33,250 bases of DNA from an uncultured Prevotella sp. (GCA_934230115.1 CAKQEI010000024.1:1-33250), one strand, 5' to 3'; numbered from the stretch's first letter, positions 1 to 9,741 are shown. Program-made: numbers and translations. The notes: a model not told the origin generated them from the sequence alone.

Positions 1-70
1 TCCGGCAGGATTCAAACCTGCAACCTTCTGATCCGTAGTCAGATGCTCTATTCAGTTGAGCTACGGAGCC
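1..70 (-). tRNA. tRNA-Arg (anticodon ACG), 3' end cut by window edge
   Basis: Read on the minus strand the gene begins GGCTCCG at position 70 and runs off the window start. The D arm, an anticodon stem TCTGA/TCAGA enclosing the loop CTACGGA (anticodon ACG, arginine), and the T arm with GGTTTGAATCC are all visible. Only CGGA of the 3' acceptor strand is inside the window. Its promoter lies at 112-143. Confidence 0.93.
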
Positions 71-111
71 ATTGTTTTTGTTGTAATTGTGCTATTTCGT
101 AATTGCGAGTG

Positions 112-143
112 CAAAGGTAGTGCTTTTCCATGAAACCGCCAAA
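112..143 (-). promoter_or_regulatory. Bacteroidetes-type promoter of tRNA-Arg
   Basis: On the minus strand TTTG (143-140) is followed after 20 bases by TACCTTTG (119-112). This matches the Bacteroidetes primary-sigma consensus TTTG-N19-21-TAnnTTTG. Transcription would start near 105, about 35 bases before the tRNA. The tRNA-Pro promoter at the other end of the window has the same architecture and the same eight-base -7 element. Confidence 0.8.
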
Positions 144-327
144 TGTTTTTACAACTTTTTTCAGAAAATCTTTTCTTTAGTATGCTTTTTGTTATCTATT
201 GGCCTTATATATTAAGTAGGTGTGGCATTAAATATAAATCTGTAGGTCCTTATATACAATAATGTTTGGGATGTGGCGTTATTATCTATGTAATATTACA
301 AGAACATTATTTAATAGATACGTATCA

Positions 328-942
328 ATGATTGATTATATTAAAGGTGAGCTGGCAGAGTTGACACCGGCTCAGGCCGTAGTTGAGGCTTATGGCGTGG
401 GATACGCCCTTAACATTTCCTTGAACACCTATGAGTCGATACAGGGCAAGAAGGATGTCAAGCTGTTTGTTCACGAGAGTCTTGTAGCTGGTGGACGCGA
501 CGACAGCTACACTTTCTTTGGGTTCGCCACCAAACAGGAGCGCGACCTCTACCGCCTGCTAATCACTGTGTCGGGTGTGGGAGCCAATACTGCACGCATG
601 ATACTCTCGTCGGCATCGCCTTCGGAGCTTGCCAATGCCATATCCACTGGCAACGAACGTTTGCTCAAGAGCGTTAAGGGCATCGGCTTGAAGACTGCCC
701 AACGCATCATTGTAGACCTGAAGGACAAGATTCTCTCGCTTGGCATTGCCCAGGAGGTGTCGGCTGGAACAGCTGCCGATTCCACCATACCTGTGGATGT
801 GCGCGATGAGGCTGTGGCTGCTCTTACCATGCTCGGCTTCTCGCCAGCTCCTTCGGCTAAGGTTGTCACGGCTATTCTTACCGACGATGCCTCGCTTCTA
901 GTAGAGCAGGTAGTGAAGTTGGCATTGAAGCAGATAAAATAA
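328..942 (+). CDS. ruvA: Holliday junction branch migration protein RuvA
   Basis: RuvA is the DNA-binding subunit of the RuvAB branch-migration motor that processes Holliday junctions in recombination and repair. The 204-residue protein has the family length. It begins MIDYIKGEL (OB-fold domain I), has two helix-hairpin-helix motifs (VSGVGANTA near residue 82 and VKGIGLKTAQ near 114), and ends in a C-terminal helical domain (about 155-204) that contacts RuvB. The frame is open back to 262, but the 22 extra residues match nothing in the family, and the ATG at 328 follows an A/T-rich stretch typical of Bacteroidetes starts. The sprA start lies 11 bases after the stop, so the two genes are probably co-transcribed. 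From memory, ruvA next to sprA also occurs in other Bacteroidetes. I see no clear promoter in 144-327. Confidence 0.95.
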   Translation: MIDYIKGELAELTPAQAVVEAYGVGYALNISLNTYESIQGKKDVKLFVHESLVAGGRDDSYTFFGFATKQERDLYRLLITVSGVGANTARMILSSASPSELANAISTGNERLLKSVKGIGLKTAQRIIVDLKDKILSLGIAQEVSAGTAADSTIPVDVRDEAVAALTMLGFSPAPSAKVVTAILTDDASLLVEQVVKLALKQIK

Positions 943-953
943 AGTATATATTG

Positions 954-3900
954 ATGACTTTTTTGAATACCATAACTCGTTTTATTCATAGGAATCTCTC
1001 AGCCCGCTTGTTTGTCGTCATGCTCGTAATGATGACAATAGCTGCCTATGCCCTGACGCAGACTCCCTTGCGCTTGCCGCAACGCCAGCAGCGTTTGGCT
1101 GGCAATGGGACGGTGCTGCAAAGCAATGACAAGCGTGATGGGGATGGCGAACGCAAGGGTACAGGCGGCAAGGACTCGCAGCGCATAGCTGCACAGCCCA
1201 TATTGTCGGACGATGACTCCATACCCGACTCGCTGCTTCATCCGCGTTGGGCTATACAAAGAACACTGCCTATAACGCTTGACGACCTCTCGCAGGGGGC
1301 TGCCGACCTTAAGCGTCCCGACAACCTGAAGCAGGATGTGGAGTATAATGACTCGCTCGACCGCTATGTCATTGGCTCGAAGATAAGCGACACTTATATC
1401 AATGCTCCTGTGATGATGACGGCTGAAGAATATCTCAAGTGGAGTGAGAAGCAGCTGATGCAGAACTTCTTCCGTAAGAAGAACGACGAAATCTTCCAAG
1501 CCAAGGGCAAGGAGAAGTTCGACTTCTCGGATATGCACTTCGACCTTGGTCCGGCTGAGAAGATATTCGGTCCTGGTGGCGTGCGTATAAAGACACAGGG
1601 TACTGCCGAGCTGAAGTTCGGTGCCACGATGAAGAATATAGACAATCCGTCGCTGCCTGTGCGCAACCGCAAGACCACGACTATGGATTTCGACGAGAAG
1701 GTGAACCTTAACCTTAATGGTAGGGTGGGCGACAAGGTGAACATGAACCTAAATTACAACACCGACGCCACTTTCGACTTCGACGCCCAGAGCCTTAAGC
1801 TCAAGTATGATGGCAAGGAAGACGAGATTGTGAAACTTGTTGAAGCAGGTAATGTGTCGTTCCCTTCCAACTCGTCGTTGGTGAAAGGAGCTTCGTCGTT
1901 GTTCGGATTGCGTACCGACTTGCAATTTGGCAAACTCAAGCTGCAACTCGTCGCCTCGCAGAAGAAATCATCAACCAAGAGCGTATCATCCAAAGGTGGC
2001 AAGCAGTTCACGCCGTTTGAGATTGACGCTGCTAACTACGAGGACAACCGACACTTCTTTCTTGCACAATATTTCCACGACCGCTACGACGAGTCGATGC
2101 GCACCTTACCCAACCTCACTTCTGGTGTGAAGATTAACCGTGTGGAGATATGGGTGACCAACAAAACGGGTACTACAGCCAACACCCGCAACATTATTGC
2201 CCTGACCGACTTGGGCGAGAACTCTCGTGTGTCAAACCCTGCTTGGGGTGTGACAGGGCAACCTGTGCCTTCGAATTCGGCAAATTCCGAATACTCATCA
2301 ATGACTTCGCAGTATGCCGCCGCGCGTAATATCGACGAGACGACAACAGTGTTTGATGGTATACCTGGTTTTCATGGAGGCAGCGACTACGAGAAGCTTG
2401 AGAAAGCACGTCTGCTTAACTCATCGGAGTATACCGTAAACCAGTCGTTGGGTTATGTGTCATTGAAGACTCAATTGCAGACAGATCAGGTGCTTGCCGT
2501 GGCTTATGAGTACACTTATGGTGGAGTGACCTATCAGGTGGGCGAGTTTGCAAGCGATGTTACCGATGTGTCGCAGGCGTTGTTTGTCAAATCGCTGAAA
2601 AATACTTCCAACAATCCGCAGCAAGGCAACTGGGGATTGATGATGAAGAACGTGTACTATCTCGCTTCGTCGGTAGAGAAGGAGAAATTCCGTCTCGACG
2701 TGAAGTTCCAGAGCGACACGGCTGGCGTGTATCTGACATACATACCTGAACCACAGGTGAAGAATCAGACCATCGTGAAACTGCTCGGAGCCGACCGTCT
2801 CGATAACAATAACAAGGCCCACTCGAATGGTTACTTCGACTATGTGGAGGGGTATACTGTGTCTAACGGTAGAGTGTTCTTCCCCGTATCTGAGCCTTTT
2901 GGTAAGTATATGTACAACTATCTTGTGGACAAGGGGGTTTCGGCGGAACAGGCTTCTAAATACGCATTCACCGAACTTTACGACTCAACAAAGACCGTGG
3001 CAAAGCAGATTGCCGAGAAGGACAAGTTTGTACTCATGGGACAGTTTCGCGGTACATCAGCCAATGTTATATCTACAGGAGCCTACAACATACCGCAAGG
3101 TTCGGTGGTGGTAACAGCGGGTGGCATAACACTTGCCGAGGGTACCGACTATTCGGTTGACTATTCCGCCGGCGAGGTGACCATTCTCAATCAGAGTATA
3201 ATAGATGCAGGAACAAAGGTGAATGTGTCGCTCGAAAGCAACACCGACTATGCGCAGGAGCGCAAGACCATGTTTGGAATGAACTGGGAATACGACTTCT
3301 CGAAGGACTTCCAACTGTCGGGTACATTCCAGCATCTGTCTGAACAGGCCCTCACCAACAAGGTGAATATGGGCAATGAGCCGCTTAACAACACTCTTTG
3401 GGGTTTAAATATCAACTGGAAGAAGGAGAGCCAATGGCTCACCAATATGCTCGACAAGTTGCCTTTCTTGCATCTCACACAGCCATCGCAGATATCCTTC
3501 ACGGGCGAGTTTGCCCAACTTATAGCCGGACAAAGTCATGGCACACAGGATAATGCGTCGTATATCGACGACTTTGAGGAGGCTAAGAACACAATTGATG
3601 TGTCAACACCAACGTCGTGGATACTGTCGTCTGTGCCGTCGATGTTTGCCGAGTCGTCCGACAAGTCGACGTTGCGCTCTGGCTTCAACCGCTCGCGTAT
3701 GGCATGGTATTACATTGACCCTATCTTCACTCGCCGCTCGTCGTCGCTCACTCCAAGCCATATCAAGAGCGACCTCGACCAACTTAGCAACCACTATGTG
3801 CGTGAGGTTTACGTGAGTGAGCTGTTTCCAAATCGCGACCAAAGCGCCTACAATGGTGCTTCGTCTACAATAAATGTGCTCAACCTTGCCTATTACCCCA

Positions 3901-6900
3901 ATGAGCGAGGCCCGTACAACTTCAATCCCGACTTGAATGCCGATGGTACACTGAACAATCCGCAGAAGCATTGGGGTGGCATGATGCGCAAACTCGACAC
4001 CAATGATTTTGAGGCTGCTAATATAGAATATGTGGAGTTTTGGATGCTCGACCCCTTTATTTATACGCGTAAGGAGGGAAAAGCAGAGGATTATGGTGGC
4101 GATTTCTACATCAACCTTGGCGAGATGAGTGAGGATATCTTGCGCGATGGTAAGAAATTCTATGAGAGTGGAATGCCAGTTGATGGCTCGCAGAGCTTCA
4201 CCACAACACAGTGGGGAAAAGTGCCCAACCAGGCTACTGTGACTTATGCTTTTGCCACAACCAAGGGCTCGCGCGCATTGCAGGATGTGGGCTTCAATGG
4301 ACTCAACGACGAGGAGGAGCAGAAGTGGGAGTCGTATCAGGATTTCCTTACCGAGATACAGGGTAAGGTGAGTCCTGCCGTGTGGGACTCGATATGGGCT
4401 GACCCTGCCGGCGACAACTACCACTATTTCCGTGGTACCGATTACGACCAGATGAAGGCTCCTATTCTGCGCCGCTACAAATATATCAACAACCCACAGG
4501 GCAACTCTCCCGACACCGACTCGCGCACGGAGAGCTACGACACATCCTATAAGTCAACTCCTGATGTGGAGGACATCAACCAGGACTATACGCTCAATGA
4601 ATACGAGAAGTACTTCCAGTATCACATTTCCATACGTCCTGAAGACCTGGAGATTGGCAAGAACTACATCGTGGACAAGCGTACAACGTCGCGCCCATTG
4701 CGCAATGGCAACAAGGAACCGGTCGACTGGTATCAGTTCCGCATACCGCTCACCGAGTATGAGAAGAAGTTTGGCTCGATCAACGACTTTACTTCGATGC
4801 GCTTCATGCGTATGTTCATGACCGGCTTCAAGCATCCTATCGTGTTGCGTTTTGCCACACTTGACCTCGTGCGCGGTACATGGCGAGTGTATGAACAAAA
4901 CCTTGATAATTCTGCCAATACGTCAGGACGACTCTCGGTGAGCGCTGTCAACATCGAGGAGAACAGCGACAAGAAACCTGTCAACTATATTCTGCCTCCG
5001 GGCATTCAGCGTGGACAGGACCCGACACAGCCGCAGCTTGTGGAGAATAACGAGCAGGCGCTTGCTCTCACTGTGAACAACCTTGGCACAGGCGAGGCTA
5101 AGGCGGTGTACAAGAACACATCGCTCGACCTGAGACAATACAAACGACTGCAGATGTTTGTGCATGCAAATGCGTTTGAGCCAAACGTAACGGGACTGGA
5201 GGACGGTCAGATGTCGGTGTTCATACGTCTTGGCAGCGACTACAAGAGCAATTTCTACGAATACGAGATACCGCTCACACTTACTGCACCCGGCCAGTAT
5301 GGACGTTTCTCTTCGGAGGCAGCGTGGGCAGTATGGCCTAAGGACAATATGCTCGACATTCCGCTCTCGTTGTTCACCGGACTAAAGAAGGAGCGCAATA
5401 AGGCGAAAGCTCAGGGACAGGCGTCCTACAACCGTGCCTTTACCGCCTACGACACAGACAATCCAAAGAACCGCATCACGGTGATGGGTAATCCTACACT
5501 CGGCGAAGTGAAGACTATGGTTGTCGGTGTGCGCAACAACTCAGGACAGGAAAAGAGTGGCGAGGTGTGGGTGAACGAACTTCGACTGAAGGAATTCAAC
5601 AATTCAGGCGGATGGGCTGCGCAGGGCAATCTGAACATTCAACTCTCCGACCTCGGCACAATAAACGCTCAAGGACGATATGTGTCGTCTGGCTTTGGAG
5701 GATTGGAGGAAGGTGTGGCTGAGCGCAGCACCGATAATCAGTCGAACTATACAGTGACCACCAATGTGGAGCTGGGTAAGTTTTTCCCCGACAAGGCTAA
5801 GGTGAGTGCACCGCTCTACTATTCGGTGACAAAGGAGAAAACATCGCCAAAGTATAATCCGCTAGACACCGACATGGAGCTTGACGATGCTCTCGATGCG
5901 GCAGGCTCCCGGCATGAGCGCGACTCCATTGAGAGTATTGCCGTGACCAAGGTGACACAGACCAACTTCTCGCTATCCAATGTAAGAGTGGGCATACAGA
6001 ACAAGCGTCATCCTATGCCTTATGACCCTGCCAACTTCTCGTTCTCCTACAGCCATAGCCATAGCTACACTACGGGTGAGACTACTGTCTATGAGAAAGA
6101 GGACAACTGGAGAGGCTCTGTCAACTATTCGTGGACTCCTGTATACAAGCCTCTTGAACCATTCAAGAAGATTAAGTCGAAATCGAAATGGCTCGACCTG
6201 CCAAAGAAGTTTGGATTCAACTGGTTGCCGCAAAACGTTGGCTTCAACTCCGAGATAACACGCAACTACTATGAGTTGCAGGAGCGCGACATGGAGTCGA
6301 CCGAGAATCAGAAGCTTCCGCTCACATTCTCGTCGCAATTCTTATGGAATCGTGAGTTTAACTTGCGCTGGGACCTCACGAAGAATCTTCATATGAACTT
6401 CCAGAGTGCCACGAATGCCGAGATAGAGGAGCCTTACTCACCCGTGAACAAGGATCTGTATCCCGATCATTATGAGGCATGGAAGGACTCCGTGTGGACT
6501 TCGATAAAGCATATGGGCACACCGTTGAACTATAGCCAGCAGTTTCAGGCTTCCTACAAGTTGCCTATCAATCTACTGCCTGTATTCGACTGGGTGACAT
6601 CGGATGCTACATACAACGCCTCTTATAACTGGGCGCGTGGCACCGACCTTGAGGACGGAACGTCGCTTGGCAACACTATTGCCAACAACCGACAGATAAA
6701 CCTCAACGGCCAGTTCAATCTTGAGAAACTCTACGATCACGTGCCATTCTTGAAGAAGGCAAACGACAGATTCAAGAAGACAAACTCGGCTGTCAGTTCT
6801 ACAAGCCGCAGCAATGCCAACAGGAAGATTGCTGGCAAGAAAAAGATTGACGCAAGGGACAAGGACAAAGGCAAGGATGGAGCCGACGGCAAGCAGAAAG

Positions 6901-8657
6901 GCAAGGAAGACAAGTTGCGCTCGCAGTTGCCTAAGAACAAGCGTGCCTTTGAGAAGGAAGTGACGCTTCTGCCAGACACGACGCTTAAGGTGGTGCACAG
7001 CAAGAAGACACGCCGACTGATAGTGTCTGCAAAGACACAGGACGGCAAGGCGTTTGAGGTGAAGTATCGCAAGCTTGACGACAACAGCATACGTATATTA
7101 AATAAGGTGGACTCTGCCTTGAAGATTAAAATATCGGTTGTGGCTAAGCAGCCGCTTGACGAATTGAAGTGGTATCGCACTGCACAGTCGGTGGCACGTG
7201 TTCTGATGATGGTGCGCAATGTAAGTGTGAGCTATCGCAATCAGTATGCCATGTCGCTGCCAGGCTTCAAGCCTATGATAGGCAATGCATTCGGTCAGGG
7301 ACACGACATGGGTCCGCTTGCTCCGGGTCTTGACTTTGCCTTCGGCTTTATGGGTGATGGCTATATAGACAAGGCACGCGATAACGGATGGCTACTCATG
7401 AGTGACTCATTGGCTACGCCTGCCACTACCAACAAGACTGAGGACTTGCAGCTTAAGGCAACCCTTGAGCCTGTGCGCAACCTTAAGATCGACCTCATGG
7501 CGTCGCGCACAATGACTACGGCACGCTCAGTACAGTATATGTATGAGGGCAATCCTACAACACAGAGTGGCACATTCACTATGACAACGATGTCGCTGCG
7601 CAGTGCGTTTGAGGGTTCGGGCAATGCAAGGAATGGCTATCATTCGGCTTCGTTCGAGCGTTTCTGCAACTCGCTTGAAGGTTTCCGTCAGCGTGTTGAG
7701 GCTCAATATGCGGGTGCGGTATATCCTGCAGGCTCGCAACTTGCTGGCAAACCATTCAATGCAGAGAATGGAGGAGTGAATAAATACAGCTCTGACGTAA
7801 TGGTGCCAGCATTCCTTGCTGCTTACACCAATATGGGTGGAGGTGGATTGTCGATATTCCCGTCGCTGTCGAAGCTGCTGCCCAACTGGACTATAAAATA
7901 TAGTGGACTCTCGAAACTGCCGTGGTTCAGCGATGTGTTCAAGAGTGTAAACCTCAATCACTCATATAAGAGTGTGTATGCAGTGGGCTCATACTCGTCG
8001 TATAGCACATTCATGGAATACATGAACGGACTCGGATTCATAACCGATGCCACATCTGGCTCACCTGTACCTAACTCCATGTACAATGTGTCGACAGTGA
8101 GCATCAACGAGTCGTTCTCGCCGTTGCTTGGCATTGACTTCACACTGCACAACAATATGACCATCAAGGCTGAGTATCGCACAACGCGTGTGCTAAGTCT
8201 TAGTATGACTTCGGTACAAATAAACGAATCGTCGTCGCACGACTGGGTGATAGGCGCTGGATACACCATCAACAACTTCAACCTGTTTGGTGGTGGCTCC
8301 AACAAACATCGCAAGGTGAAGCAACGTGGCGGCAATAAGGACTTGTCTGCAAAGACTTCATTTACACAGCGTGGACGCTCGTCGGGAGGAGTGAACAACG
8401 ACTTAAAGCTGCGTCTCGACCTCAGCTTGCGTAAGCAGGCGTCGATAAGTCGCGACATTGCAACCATGACCTCATCGGCAAACAGTGGCAACACAGCATT
8501 CAAACTGTCGTTCTCTGCCGACTATAGCTTCTCGCGTATGCTCACTATGAGTTTCTACTACGACCGTCAAACCAACACCCCATTGCTCTCGTCGAGCTCA
8601 TATCCTACAACAACACAGGATTTCGGCTTGAGCATGAAATTCTCGTTGACGAGATAA
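954..8657 (+). CDS. sprA: T9SS outer-membrane translocon SprA (Sov)
   Basis: SprA (Sov in Porphyromonas) is the giant outer-membrane beta-barrel through which type IX secretion substrates leave the cell; it is also needed for gliding in gliding relatives. The ORF encodes 2567 residues, in line with roughly 2400-2500 in described members. An N-terminal hydrophobic segment (about residues 15-35, LFVVMLVMMTIAAYALT) acts as signal peptide. Long stretches alternate aromatic and polar residues with repeated outer-membrane-strand-like segments such as VGDKVNMNLNYNTD. A lysine/aspartate-rich, probably disordered insert lies near residues 1940-2000. The protein ends in an aromatic/basic beta-strand-like tail (FGLSMKFSLTR). 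The frame could start at TTG 951, but ATG 954 is preferred. A T9SS cargo gene is encoded at 15133-17439. A bidirectional terminator follows immediately. Confidence 0.95.
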   Translation: MTFLNTITRFIHRNLSARLFVVMLVMMTIAAYALTQTPLRLPQRQQRLAGNGTVLQSNDKRDGDGERKGTGGKDSQRIAAQPILSDDDSIPDSLLHPRWAIQRTLPITLDDLSQGAADLKRPDNLKQDVEYNDSLDRYVIGSKISDTYINAPVMMTAEEYLKWSEKQLMQNFFRKKNDEIFQAKGKEKFDFSDMHFDLGPAEKIFGPGGVRIKTQGTAELKFGATMKNIDNPSLPVRNRKTTTMDFDEKVNLNLNGRVGDKVNMNLNYNTDATFDFDAQSLKLKYDGKEDEIVKLVEAGNVSFPSNSSLVKGASSLFGLRTDLQFGKLKLQLVASQKKSSTKSVSSKGGKQFTPFEIDAANYEDNRHFFLAQYFHDRYDESMRTLPNLTSGVKINRVEIWVTNKTGTTANTRNIIALTDLGENSRVSNPAWGVTGQPVPSNSANSEYSSMTSQYAAARNIDETTTVFDGIPGFHGGSDYEKLEKARLLNSSEYTVNQSLGYVSLKTQLQTDQVLAVAYEYTYGGVTYQVGEFASDVTDVSQALFVKSLKNTSNNPQQGNWGLMMKNVYYLASSVEKEKFRLDVKFQSDTAGVYLTYIPEPQVKNQTIVKLLGADRLDNNNKAHSNGYFDYVEGYTVSNGRVFFPVSEPFGKYMYNYLVDKGVSAEQASKYAFTELYDSTKTVAKQIAEKDKFVLMGQFRGTSANVISTGAYNIPQGSVVVTAGGITLAEGTDYSVDYSAGEVTILNQSIIDAGTKVNVSLESNTDYAQERKTMFGMNWEYDFSKDFQLSGTFQHLSEQALTNKVNMGNEPLNNTLWGLNINWKKESQWLTNMLDKLPFLHLTQPSQISFTGEFAQLIAGQSHGTQDNASYIDDFEEAKNTIDVSTPTSWILSSVPSMFAESSDKSTLRSGFNRSRMAWYYIDPIFTRRSSSLTPSHIKSDLDQLSNHYVREVYVSELFPNRDQSAYNGASSTINVLNLAYYPNERGPYNFNPDLNADGTLNNPQKHWGGMMRKLDTNDFEAANIEYVEFWMLDPFIYTRKEGKAEDYGGDFYINLGEMSEDILRDGKKFYESGMPVDGSQSFTTTQWGKVPNQATVTYAFATTKGSRALQDVGFNGLNDEEEQKWESYQDFLTEIQGKVSPAVWDSIWADPAGDNYHYFRGTDYDQMKAPILRRYKYINNPQGNSPDTDSRTESYDTSYKSTPDVEDINQDYTLNEYEKYFQYHISIRPEDLEIGKNYIVDKRTTSRPLRNGNKEPVDWYQFRIPLTEYEKKFGSINDFTSMRFMRMFMTGFKHPIVLRFATLDLVRGTWRVYEQNLDNSANTSGRLSVSAVNIEENSDKKPVNYILPPGIQRGQDPTQPQLVENNEQALALTVNNLGTGEAKAVYKNTSLDLRQYKRLQMFVHANAFEPNVTGLEDGQMSVFIRLGSDYKSNFYEYEIPLTLTAPGQYGRFSSEAAWAVWPKDNMLDIPLSLFTGLKKERNKAKAQGQASYNRAFTAYDTDNPKNRITVMGNPTLGEVKTMVVGVRNNSGQEKSGEVWVNELRLKEFNNSGGWAAQGNLNIQLSDLGTINAQGRYVSSGFGGLEEGVAERSTDNQSNYTVTTNVELGKFFPDKAKVSAPLYYSVTKEKTSPKYNPLDTDMELDDALDAAGSRHERDSIESIAVTKVTQTNFSLSNVRVGIQNKRHPMPYDPANFSFSYSHSHSYTTGETTVYEKEDNWRGSVNYSWTPVYKPLEPFKKIKSKSKWLDLPKKFGFNWLPQNVGFNSEITRNYYELQERDMESTENQKLPLTFSSQFLWNREFNLRWDLTKNLHMNFQSATNAEIEEPYSPVNKDLYPDHYEAWKDSVWTSIKHMGTPLNYSQQFQASYKLPINLLPVFDWVTSDATYNASYNWARGTDLEDGTSLGNTIANNRQINLNGQFNLEKLYDHVPFLKKANDRFKKTNSAVSSTSRSNANRKIAGKKKIDARDKDKGKDGADGKQKGKEDKLRSQLPKNKRAFEKEVTLLPDTTLKVVHSKKTRRLIVSAKTQDGKAFEVKYRKLDDNSIRILNKVDSALKIKISVVAKQPLDELKWYRTAQSVARVLMMVRNVSVSYRNQYAMSLPGFKPMIGNAFGQGHDMGPLAPGLDFAFGFMGDGYIDKARDNGWLLMSDSLATPATTNKTEDLQLKATLEPVRNLKIDLMASRTMTTARSVQYMYEGNPTTQSGTFTMTTMSLRSAFEGSGNARNGYHSASFERFCNSLEGFRQRVEAQYAGAVYPAGSQLAGKPFNAENGGVNKYSSDVMVPAFLAAYTNMGGGGLSIFPSLSKLLPNWTIKYSGLSKLPWFSDVFKSVNLNHSYKSVYAVGSYSSYSTFMEYMNGLGFITDATSGSPVPNSMYNVSTVSINESFSPLLGIDFTLHNNMTIKAEYRTTRVLSLSMTSVQINESSSHDWVIGAGYTINNFNLFGGGSNKHRKVKQRGGNKDLSAKTSFTQRGRSSGGVNNDLKLRLDLSLRKQASISRDIATMTSSANSGNTAFKLSFSADYSFSRMLTMSFYYDRQTNTPLLSSSSYPTTTQDFGLSMKFSLTR

Positions 8658-8664
8658 AAGAGAA

Positions 8665-8714
8665 CATCAAAAAAACGCAGATAAGCAAAATAGCTTATCT
8701 GCGTTTTTTTGATG
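8665..8714. terminator. bidirectional rho-independent terminator, perfect 22-bp inverted repeat
   Basis: Arms 8665-8686 and 8693-8714 are exact reverse complements separated by a six-base loop (AAAATA). The core is ACGCAGATAAGC, flanked by seven A on the left and seven T on the right, so it works as an intrinsic terminator in both directions. It serves sprA (plus) and the 98-aa gene (minus). The minus gene ends inside it, with its stop codon at 8695-8697. Confidence 0.92.
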
Positions 8715-8991
8715 ATTTACCAAAGAGCAATGCTCCTTCTTGGTATTTGCGGTAGAGTTTCCAGCCAAGCATCATTCCGTCGAACACACCCGAGCCGAGA
8801 CTCAGCATTTTGGCAAATTTCTGTGCCTTGTTCTGTGGAGCATCTTCTTCACGATGGAAAAGATAGTTCCATTTCTCGGCAATGCGATCCTCGTCGCGCT
8901 TTATCCTCTTTTTAAGCTCTTCCTTGTAGAGCCTTATGTCATTTAGCGAACGAAACTGACGCTCGCCATTATCAGCAACATTCTGTGTCAT
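8695..8991 (-). CDS. small basic protein of a YtxH/holin operon, unknown function
   Basis: This encodes 98 residues with no signal peptide and no convincing membrane helix. The N-terminal half is charged and helical (YKEELKKRIKRDEDRIAEKWNYLFHRE, about residues 22-48), the middle is glycine-containing and mildly hydrophobic (LSLGSGVFDGMMLGWKLYRKY), and the tail is basic (KSSKKRR). I do not recognise a named domain. It is the last gene of a minus-strand run after ytxH and a holin-like membrane protein (60-base gap), so it may be a cytoplasmic partner of those membrane proteins; that is inference. Its last codons and stop lie in the perfect terminator palindrome shared with sprA, so the K/R tail sequence is constrained by the hairpin. 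Confidence 0.75.
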   Translation of the reverse strand: MTQNVADNGERQFRSLNDIRLYKEELKKRIKRDEDRIAEKWNYLFHREEDAPQNKAQKFAKMLSLGSGVFDGMMLGWKLYRKYQEGALLFGKSSKKRR

Positions 8992-9051
8992 ACCTTATAA
9001 TATATAAGTATTAAAGAATACCGGTAGGGTAGTGGTGTATGTGTTGTCTGC

Positions 9052-9402
9052 TTATTCTTGCATGAGCATACTTGCGAGAAATCTGACAAGCGGACGCTCA
9101 ATCCATTTCTTTCTGAAAATGACAAACAGGAGCAGTACGGCAAAATAAGCTCCGGCTATGCATGCAAAGGCAGCTGCAATGCCCATTAATGGCTCCAAGG
9201 CATAAGCAGCGGCAAACGACAGATAGATGAGCCCAATGAAGAGCAGCAACGAGAGCACTGCCACCATGACGAGGGCCGTGAGCAGGCGCACAATCTTGTC
9301 AATTACATCGAGCTTCATGTATTTTGTTTGAAGCCCGATGTAATGTCTTACAACCTCTATCAGTTGCGCTATAGTCTCTATGTTTTTATCTGTTGAGAAC
9401 AT
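9052..9402 (-). CDS. phage holin family / holin superfamily III-like membrane protein
   Basis: This is a 116-residue integral membrane protein. After an amphipathic N-terminal helix (residues 1-38) it has two hydrophobic segments (about 42-68, LLTALVMVAVLSLLLFIGLIY; and about 73-97, LMGIAAAFACIAGAYFAVLLLF) and ends with a basic stretch (RKKWIERPLVRF). This matches the two-helix Phage_holin_3_6 family, which is common in Bacteroidetes next to YtxH genes. The name does not imply a phage: there is no lysis cassette here and the gene sits in a stable-looking envelope operon. It starts 22 bases after the ytxH stop. Its real function is unknown; envelope-stress or membrane-shaping roles are guesses. 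Confidence 0.78.
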   Translation of the reverse strand: MFSTDKNIETIAQLIEVVRHYIGLQTKYMKLDVIDKIVRLLTALVMVAVLSLLLFIGLIYLSFAAAYALEPLMGIAAAFACIAGAYFAVLLLFVIFRKKWIERPLVRFLASMLMQE

Positions 9403-9424
9403 TTAGCCTTGTGTAGAGTTGATA

Positions 9425-9643
9425 TTATTCGTTGACGTTGTCAGTAGCATCCTTAATGTCGTCAACGAGGTCTTCAACCTCCTTGCGGCTTACCTTGATG
9501 TTGTGCTTCTTGCAGAAGTCGTCTACTGCGTCGCCAATTTTTGTACGAGTCTCGCTTCCTTTCTCAGGAGCCAAGAGTATTCCTAATGCTGTACCGGCGA
9601 TAGCGCCGCCGAGAAATGCGCCAATGTAACCTAATGCTTTCAT
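9425..9643 (-). CDS. YtxH domain-containing small envelope protein
   Basis: This 72-residue protein has the hallmark of the YtxH family: a glycine/alanine-rich N-terminal membrane segment (GYIGAFLGGAIAGTALGILLAPEKG, ending in the LLAPEKG signature at about residues 23-29) followed by a charged helical region (about 30-72, ETRTKIGDAVDDFCKKHNI, EDLVDDIKDATDNVNE). YtxH proteins are general-stress-associated in Firmicutes; their role in Bacteroidetes is poorly known. It is the first gene of the minus-strand operon with the holin-like and 98-aa genes. A candidate -7 element and a hairpin lie in its leader (see 9691-9765). Confidence 0.85.
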   Translation of the reverse strand: MKALGYIGAFLGGAIAGTALGILLAPEKGSETRTKIGDAVDDFCKKHNIKVSRKEVEDLVDDIKDATDNVNE

Positions 9644-9690
9644 GTTGTTTTAAGTTTAGATGTTATAGAAATATGGTTCTGCGGTACCAG

Positions 9691-9741
9691 ACACGACAAT
9701 TACGTCTACGGATATACACCCACAGTGATATGTTGTCGTGT
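9691..9741 (-). other. leader inverted repeat upstream of ytxH
   Basis: ACACGACAA at 9691-9699 and TTGTCGTGT at 9733-9741 are exact nine-base complements with a 33-base spacer. They lie between the candidate -7 element at 9758-9765 and the ytxH start at 9643, so in the minus transcript they could form a stem-loop in the 5' leader. The spacer is long, and a protein-binding half-site pair is equally possible. Confidence 0.35.

Noticed and set aside
3603..4424. 273-codon minus-strand frame inside sprA
   Set aside because: Antisense to sprA and without domain or initiation signals; sprA's codon composition gives long antisense frames.
9052..9402. Prophage or lysis module suggested by the holin-like gene
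   Set aside because: No endolysin, structural, integrase or attachment-site signal nearby; the gene belongs to the chromosomal YtxH-type operon.
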